From positions 22,010,001-22,074,000 of the forward strand of contig CM060733.1 of assembly GCA_030704615.1 (NCBI GenBank): a stretch of 64,000 nucleotides of DNA. Reading direction: 5' to 3'. The translations under genes and the position numbers were made by a program. The notes under the pieces are model-generated. The model was given only the letters and a program-made list of their open reading frames with translations. It made no database searches and was not told the DNA's origin. Every line of letters begins with the position of its first letter. Within the stretch, counting starts at the first letter, position 1. This DNA is from Takakia lepidozioides (Eukaryota; Streptophyta; Takakiopsida; Takakiales; Takakiaceae). Positions 57,061 to 64,000 of the stretch are shown here, one piece after another.

Positions 57061-60000
57061 ACCGGCACGAGCGGTCATCGAGGCGCATTCATTGAACGGA
57101 CCTGACCATATCTTCTGTTTTTTCCTGCTCACTATTTTGCTTGATCACTACTCGTGAAAAACTCGCATCATCATGAAGCAACACATGCATGCATGCTTAT
57201 GTATGTCACGCTTTGCAATTTTCTTATCTCCATCTTACTGCGGACACGTATCGCATGTTTCTTTGAATTTTTGAATTTTTCCACTTAGCAATGAAAGAAT
57301 CCCCTCTTGAAAGAAACAAAAAATGAAAGCATCAGTGAAAGGCGAGGAAAAAAAACCTCAAGAGCCATGAAGGCATGACAAGCCATGGGGCAGCCACCCA
57401 TATCTTTTCCTCACCTTTAAATGCTTTTTCCGGGGTTCCTGTCCCCTTTCTTGAAACAAAAAAAAAGAAAGCTGAAATTGAGATTGTTGGTTTATACTTC
57501 AATTTCCAGTGCTTCCTCCTCCGTATTGTTTTTTTTTTTAAAAGCAATTGAAAGGGGGTGTTCTCAACAATGAACGAAATGGTTAGTAGATGGAGCCTTC
57601 CGGGTCCAAAAATCATTCCATTCAGGCCCGACAGGATGCCCCACCCGGCCCGGCCCGACCCAAATGAGCAAACAATAGATTCAACAATACCTTTAATTTT
57701 TTCTCACATACCTAAAAATTTAAAATAAAATAAAATACCTATTGTTACTTATCAGTAAAATTCGAGTAAGACTACTTATGTGCCGAGTACTACAAATTTG
57801 AAGATAAGGACAATTCCCAGATTGATTGATGGGATTTGTGATTGAATAATAAAATACAACAAGCCCACGACCCCATGTAACATGATACAGCCAGGAAATA
57901 CAATAGAGCAAAGAAGGGTGTGGTGCATGATGTGATTTGCAGCACTATTCACGACCGTTGCAAAAGTCCATGGAATCTTAGGCTGCTACAATTACGAGTA
58001 TAATTGTAGTTGAAGGCAGCCCCAGTGTAATATTCCAAGTGGAGTGGCTGTCAAACAACGAAGACCCTCCAAAGGAATAGCAAGGCCAAAACTGCGTGAC
58101 ATAAATACACGATGCAAGAAAAACAAGGGGGGGTCAGCGCAGATGGCAAGCAAAGCTTTGGCCTTAGCGTGGGTGGCATTAACGCCTAATTGGAGGGTGG
58201 CGCCTCATAATTTGGTGGCTGCTGCAGGGTTGGTGGCCTCGCCCTGTCACCGCTCTTGGTCGCCCTGGTTTTGTTTGTTTGGGGCGTTTTTGGAAGGCTC
58301 GAAAAGCGGGGGGGCTGTTGAATAAGTCAAATACTAGCTAGCCAGAGTTGCACTCATCTACCCCACCACAAGCCTGCCTTGACAGGGTTTCGTGCAACAC
58401 AACCTTTATCCAACGAGGTTACTGCTGCTGCATTTACTGTTGTTTTGGTGGAAATGGCATCCCAAAGCATATTTGCTGCATTGAAGCTTCACGGAATTTG
58501 TTGAGGTGGTCAGTCATAAGGCCCAGCCAGCCCATGTGTGAATTAGAGGGGCACAGGTGGTGGGAGTGAGTGTTGTTGTAGTGGGACAAATCACATGTTA
58601 ATGTTCATTGATTCATTTGATGAAGGATCCCATGTGAGCCTCTTGGAAGTTGGAGGGTGCAGTTGGGTTACTTAGAGACCGGAGTGTACCAGAGCTGACA
58701 AGTCAACAATGAATGGTATAGTCTATTGTCAAATCTTCTGGGGATCTCTCGTCCAGGAAAGCCAGCATTGAAAAGAAGTGAATAATGGGATGTGCGCCTT
58801 TGATGATGCTGTAAATGGGCAACGCATCAATGCCAGGAACATGGTCCCAACAAAGATTCAGGTATCTCGCCAAAGTTGAGTATCTGCGGTATTTTCTCAT
58901 TAAAGTATCGTGTAAGTTTGAATTGGAACTTCGGTACCCCACACGACACACTTATAATGCATCGCGTGATCAAATAGTCCAAACAAATGATTACCTGTGG
59001 CCCTAGTTCCTTCATTTATAAGCCGGCCACACTACTTTTGGGGCCACAATAAGGGGGATGCATTCAACTTATTTGTAAACGTACACAAGAGTAGGTGGTT
59101 GGGTGCTTGTGTTTTTTCTTCCTTGGAGCCATTGAAAGGCGCTTATGATTTCCACAAACAAAATTCCAGTAACAAGTTGCTAGTCTCGGCCGTGGGGCCC
59201 AGAAAATGGGTTGACAAAATGAAGAATGCCCCGGGGCCACAAAGCAAAAGGATATGATACCCAACCCATGACCTCAATGATATATGCATGCAAAGCTTGA
59301 TAAGTACCCAACAATGCCTGTGTGTGTGTGCCTGGTTGTTTGTGGGCCTGGGCAAAAGACAGGCAAGGCAGGCATGAAATCAGGTGGTACATTGAGCAAG
59401 GTAGGTGTTGGGGGGCCACAACACAGGGACTGCCTAAGAGAGAGGGAGAGAGGGAGAGAGGCAAGGGACACATGAGGCACATGGTGTGTAAGGAAGGGGT
59501 AGGTAACAGGGAGGCTGGCATACAATGGTGGTGACCGGCGACCGGTAGGTACCCGGTACGGGTGGGGCCTGCCCTTCTGAACTTGGTGAAGTGGTCACCC
59601 CTGATTGCCGGTTCCCTGCCCTTCATGTTATTTGCGTTGCCTCTTCTCGGGTCCCCCGCGGCCGTGCCGGTGTGACGGCCCTCCGTCCCTCCCTCCCGCT
59701 GTTTTCAAGGCCTGCTGCTACTACTCCCAACTGTGCATCCCCATGTCATAAGTCCCTTGTATGCTTTAATGTGAGAGGGACCCAATTCCAAGGCTCTTTC
59801 AGGGACTCCACCACACAACACTTATAATAATTTTGTCTCCTTCTTACAATTTCAGTGTATTAAGTTGGGGTTGAGGGACTGCCTTTGAAAGCTGTTGCAG
59901 ATACGGAATGATTGGAGTGTAGGGAGGGCGGGGGTGTGGGTGCAACGGGAAGGCAGCCGTAGCACAGATTGCAGCTCACAGGCAGGCTCAATAAAATGAT

Positions 60001-62625
60001 GGCACAGAGGTACTCTGCAAACTGGCAGCAGCAGCAGCGATTATATTGCAGCAGACGCTGTGCCACCCACCCCACGACCCTGCATCTCTCTTGCATGTGA
60101 CATCCTTCCACTGTGGTACCCTTCACCACCCTGTGCCTCTGTGGCAACCTCCAATGCTAGAATCCTTTGAATGTCCCAAGTCCCAACACCAGAGAAACAA
60201 TAGAGAGAACAGAACACCAAAGAAAGAAAAGAAATATTCGTTCCTCATCCATCCTAGTTGGCCCTCCTTACCCAGATGAATGTACTTTGTTCTGTTCATG
60301 GCACAATTGTGTCCCAAGTTGGTTTTCAGTATTCAAAGCATAATGCCTTGAATGAACCCAAGAAAGAAGCCTTATAATATGGGTATTGATCTGTGCAAGC
60401 CTCGAGGGAATGCTCCATGTTCTTGTCCTGAGTTTCAGAGTGTACAGCTACAAAAATACAAGTCGCTTGTCTAAGACAGAAAGTGGCCAGTTCTGGGGTG
60501 GGCCCGTCCCTGTGGCCAAATATAACTTGCAAAGTATCTTAGATGCATTATAAAGCGGTGTTGGAGTTATGTGTGTGAGTAGATCCAAACACAAGTGATG
60601 TAAATGAGATTTGCACGTCAATACAAGAATATGTATTAATTTAGTGAAGGGAAGCAAATGATGTTGCAGTGGACATCTATGACTCATGAGTGGGCCATGT
60701 GCTGTGCTCAAAGGGACACTCGACCCACACCCCATCACAATGGCAACGATCTACTTACAGGCCTGCAAAGTGTGTGTGGTACTGAGCCTGCAACAAGCAA
60801 ACTTGTGAAGTGATGCAGTGATTAGATTAAACATTAGCAGCCCGGACTAATTGTGCAGTAGGTAAGCAGGTGTGAGAGCGTACTATAGATTTGAGGGTGA
60901 CGTACTCAACCAGGGTTTAAATCCGACCTGCTGACATGATTAGATCCGGAGTGCTGACATGATTGGAGGCAGTGAGAGACAGGAGGGGTCAGGTCGTCCC
61001 ATCCACCCCTCTTTTACTGCGTCTCAAGTGCTGCTAATCTAATCAGGCAACTAGGGTTGCGGTGGTACAGAGGGTGGTGACAGATCTGGCAACCCAAAAC
61101 AAACTCGGCCTGCAAACCAGGAGTCAAATCAAAGGACATTCAACAGAGCCTTTAAGATTCACTCTAACTATGCCTTTTCGTACCACTTTACAGACCTTAT
61201 TTTAGCCTCATGACTCATTACTTTAGATAAAGTTGAGTAATCCTGTCCTGTACAGGCAGTGATCAGTGAATGAACCTCCAAGCAACTGTTGAATGAAAAG
61301 ACTGCACAAGCACATCTGCACAGCCAGGTGTAGATACGCCCACCCTTTTCTCTAAATTTAAGATGAATCTGCCAGAGCCCTTTTTAATTATCTAGATTAA
61401 GAAAGCAGGTCACAAAAACCCTCCAGATCCAGGAATAACAGCACTGGTTGGTGACTGCAGGTGAGAACGCGAAAACCCAGTAATATCTACTGGAAGTGAG
61501 AACCTAGATGGAAGAGATAGAACCTAATAAGAGACAGAACCTAGATGGAGAGATCAACTCATGCCCTGCTACTGAAGTGTGTTGAGACAATAATAAGTAC
61601 TTGTTGACCAGTGGGTGGAGTGGGGAGGAGGTGGATCGTATGCCATTATACTCTTGTGGGGCTGGGTTGCTACAAGTTACCCATATTTCCATCTTAAATG
61701 TTAAGAGTTCTGGCCCTGTATATTCACACGTGTGGGGAGCCTCAAAACTCATTTCCTGACATTCGAATTGTGAATCGGAAGAGCCTACAATTGCAGTGCA
61801 TTTTGACGGTAGGTAATGATGTGGGATTTTTCGGTTGTATTTAGTCAAATGACGACATACACCAAATGGATGGCATTTATATTCTCTTCACTGCCAGTGG
61901 GCATCGAGTCAGCTTGACACCACGTGGTTAAACGATGGGAACTCTGGCGGTGGCCGAAAAGGTAGAGAGAAGAAGAGTCAAGTGATGAGGCAGGGTACCT
62001 CAGCAAGTCAAGCCAGATGATTTCACTCACTGTCAGGCAAAGTTGTAGGAGAAATTTGAGAAATAATTAGGGCAACTACATGTGAGCGCCTCATATTCCC
62101 AACTGGCATGGTCACAGAAGGAGGATAGAAATTCTGCTGCCTGGCGTGTGATGAGTGCGCGAGGGAAAAGAAGGTGGCGGCAGCGATGGCGGTGGAGCAG
62201 CGACGAAGAAGATGGTGGCAGGAACACAGGCATGTAGCTCTCTGCGCACGATGCTGCGACACGCTCACAAGCTTCGCCAGCGCGCGCGCGCACACACTGC
62301 AACACTTCCGCAGCGCCCATCACTGCTCCACACCAGCATGCCAACCCCGGAATCATTAAGCCTGCACCCTTCCAAATTGCTTTGCCAGGAAGCTCCAACT
62401 TGGTCACTCCCTGCACCTCCTTCATGACCTTCACTTTTCTGTGGACAACTCAACTGGGTCATTCACAATTCCATAAGTTGAGGAGCTGCAAATTGCAGTT
62501 CACTTTCCACACTTTCCCGGTGTAATATATTTTTTGACCTCTAAAATATCCCCCAACTGATGTTCAGTACTTACTCTTTTCACAGGAAACCCAGTTCCTG
62601 AGGCACCAGTGGTGTTTCCTTGGAA
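57061..62625. other. Long interval without recognisable gene
   Basis: Only short ORFs with no family similarity. Simple repeats include a GA-rich stretch near 59436-59462 and a GC/AC dinucleotide run near 62278-62297. Isolated short exons of an unknown gene could be hidden. Confidence 0.35.
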
Positions 62626-62629
62626 TTCT

Positions 62630-62822
62630 TTTTAGAAAAAAAGGAAACCTATTAGCAACAGCTCACATTTCAGGCCCTCTACAGAACAGGGGAGATTGAA
62701 GGCATACAGGAGAACCATCCCCACCAGGCAGGAAACCATAGGACAAGGTAGCAGGATTTGAGCCCCAAACCACCAGTTTTAACACCGAGATTACTCTCCA
62801 ACTCAGCTGCTGGTTATTTTCT
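62630..62822 (-). repeat. tRNA-derived SINE, diverged copy 3
   Basis: Minus strand: A box CAGCTGAGTTGG (62798-62809), B box GGGGCTCAAATCC (62752-62764), then GGGCCTGAAATGTGAGCTGT and a TTTTTTTCT tail near 62630. The 3' part matches copy 2 at 47.5 kb (GGGCCTGATTTGTGAGCTGT), while the tRNA-like head has diverged. Confidence 0.65.
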
Positions 62823-63590
62823 TCAATTACATTGGAATAATCATCTGTATTTTAAAATATATGAGATATAAAATGATTCCTTACTGATGAGAATGAGAAT
62901 TAGAAAAATGACAGAAAAACAGAAAAATGAGAATTAGTTGATGGTGAATCCAGCCCAAAAACAATCTACCTGCACCCACTGGGGACAAGTGTGATGACAT
63001 TGAGGCGATGTGAATGAGGAATCGTTCCGACTCCTTCTTTCCAGCGTCTGAAGAAAGACATGTCTGGCATGAAGAATCCCAGGACACACCCCCAACTCAG
63101 ACCCCCCAGATCCCAAGACTTTCTCTGAAGATTCAATTGCAGCCCTTGGCAATGCAAAGGGGCCAGGGTAAGTTGACCTATCTTTTTCCCTTTTTCTTTT
63201 CGAGCTATCTTGCAGGCACAATAACAGCGCTATTTTTTACTGTCTACATGTCAACGGTTGTCGCAAGCCCCACACAGCAATCTCGCATATCTACCCCCTC
63301 CGGGTTATGTGTGATCATATACAGTACTAGTAGAGCAAATCTTAGATGGCAAATCTCGAGAAATCTCAAGGCCAAAGTAAACCGATACAACAAGAACAAC
63401 AACAAAGATGCAGTTTCCGACGCAAATTCCAAGGGCACGGCCGGGCCACTCCCTATAAATAATCCCCAACGGCGTCCCGTTCCCGAAGCACCGGCGCCGA
63501 AACCTCCCGAGGCACGCCCTCCATGACGCCCTCCCCCACGCTCCGTTTATTGGTCGCCGTCACCGCCTCCCTAATTTAGCCACACTCCAC
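62823..63590 (+). other. ORF-containing segment, product not recognised
   Basis: The longest frame (63014-63526) encodes 170 residues with one hydrophobic stretch around residues 55-80 and a Pro-rich, basic C-terminus. I do not recognise it. It could be a genuine 3' exon, but nothing beyond its length supports that. Confidence 0.2.
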
Positions 63591-63770
63591 ACCCTCGCGC
63601 TTCCGCTCCGCTAAATACAGCGCACGCCTTCAATGCATCCCAATACTCGGCTAAATTTATCGCACCCTTTCAATGCGTCCCAATACTCGGCTAAATTTAG
63701 CGCACCCTTTCAATGCGTCCCAATACTCGGCTAAATTTAGCGCACGCCTTCAATGCGTCGCCATACTCGG
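63591..63770. repeat. Tandem repeat, 40-bp unit
   Basis: CAATGCGTCCCAATACTCGG followed by CTAAATTTAGCGCACCCTTT begins at 63631, 63671 and 63711, with a partial copy at 63751 and a degraded one before 63631. The period is exactly 40 bases. Confidence 0.9.
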
Positions 63771-64000
63771 GAGAACCGAGATGCACTCCTCGAAGGAATG
63801 CCGGTGCCAGATACCGGCAACGTGGCCGGCCGGGAATGCGCTGGCCCATACCCGGGCTCACGTGAGGGAGTGGTACCATAGATATTCGGTCGCTTGTGTG
63901 GCCCGTGACTTTTGCAGTGGGACTCGTGTTTATGGAAGGCTGCCGAGGTGTTTGTTTTATTCGCTGGCTGGCCCCGGGAGTCATCATGTGTGAATGTAAT

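Overview
The window looks like nuclear DNA of a streptophyte, either a charophyte alga such as Chara or a seed-free land plant. I cannot name the species. The evidence is a five-part plant-type BOI/SBP-family RING gene, short introns with TACTAAC-like branch sites, chromodomain Ty3/gypsy elements primed by initiator tRNA-Met, tRNA-derived SINEs and CCCTAAA telomere-type repeats. Most of the sequence is repeats and decayed mobile genes. I recognise only two probable host genes, both on the minus strand at 48-55 kb.

0-10 kb holds a palindrome-rich foldback block, a minus-strand Ty3 fragment, a copia-like remnant with a primer-binding site, a dead Ty3 pol copy, and an ~87-bp tandem array that abuts the pol truncation. 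10.1-14.95 kb is a defective non-LTR retrotransposon. It carries two later insertions of its own family: a 903-bp same-strand copy with a 17-bp target duplication, and a 68-bp antisense copy with a 14-bp duplication. It also has a CCCTAAA tract at an internal deletion. 15-24 kb has little recognisable content: a first exon resembling a Crinkler-type header, a truncated copy of an unusual methyltransferase-like gene (19.6-20.8 kb), a P450-like exon and an LTR fragment.

24.3-45 kb is the most interesting part. A minus-strand MULE-like transposase gene with a SWIM zinc finger (24.9-28.4 kb) faces away from a plus-strand multi-exon gene (31.4 to about 44.9 kb). Between them is a ~96-bp palindromic tandem array. 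The plus-strand gene combines a ParB/sulfiredoxin-like DGNH(R/C) segment with a domain ordered like a beta-class (N4/N6) DNA methyltransferase. It is cut in half by a 7.7-kb chromovirus at 33389-41092, with GTACG target duplications; removing the element restores an open exon. That element in turn carries an antisense solo LTR of its own family, with ATTCT duplications. Palindromic arrays sharing the same GGCGCC core occur at 24.3, 28.8-30.4 and 41.8-42.6 kb.

45-64 kb contains three tRNA-derived SINE copies, a Crinkler-RHS-type NTPase/nuclease gene (48.35-50.26 kb), a 631-bp hAT-like nonautonomous transposon with perfect 17-bp TIRs and an 8-bp duplication, the complete RING gene (52.9-55.1 kb) with a GC-rich upstream region, and a long stretch with no recognisable gene that ends in a 40-bp tandem repeat.
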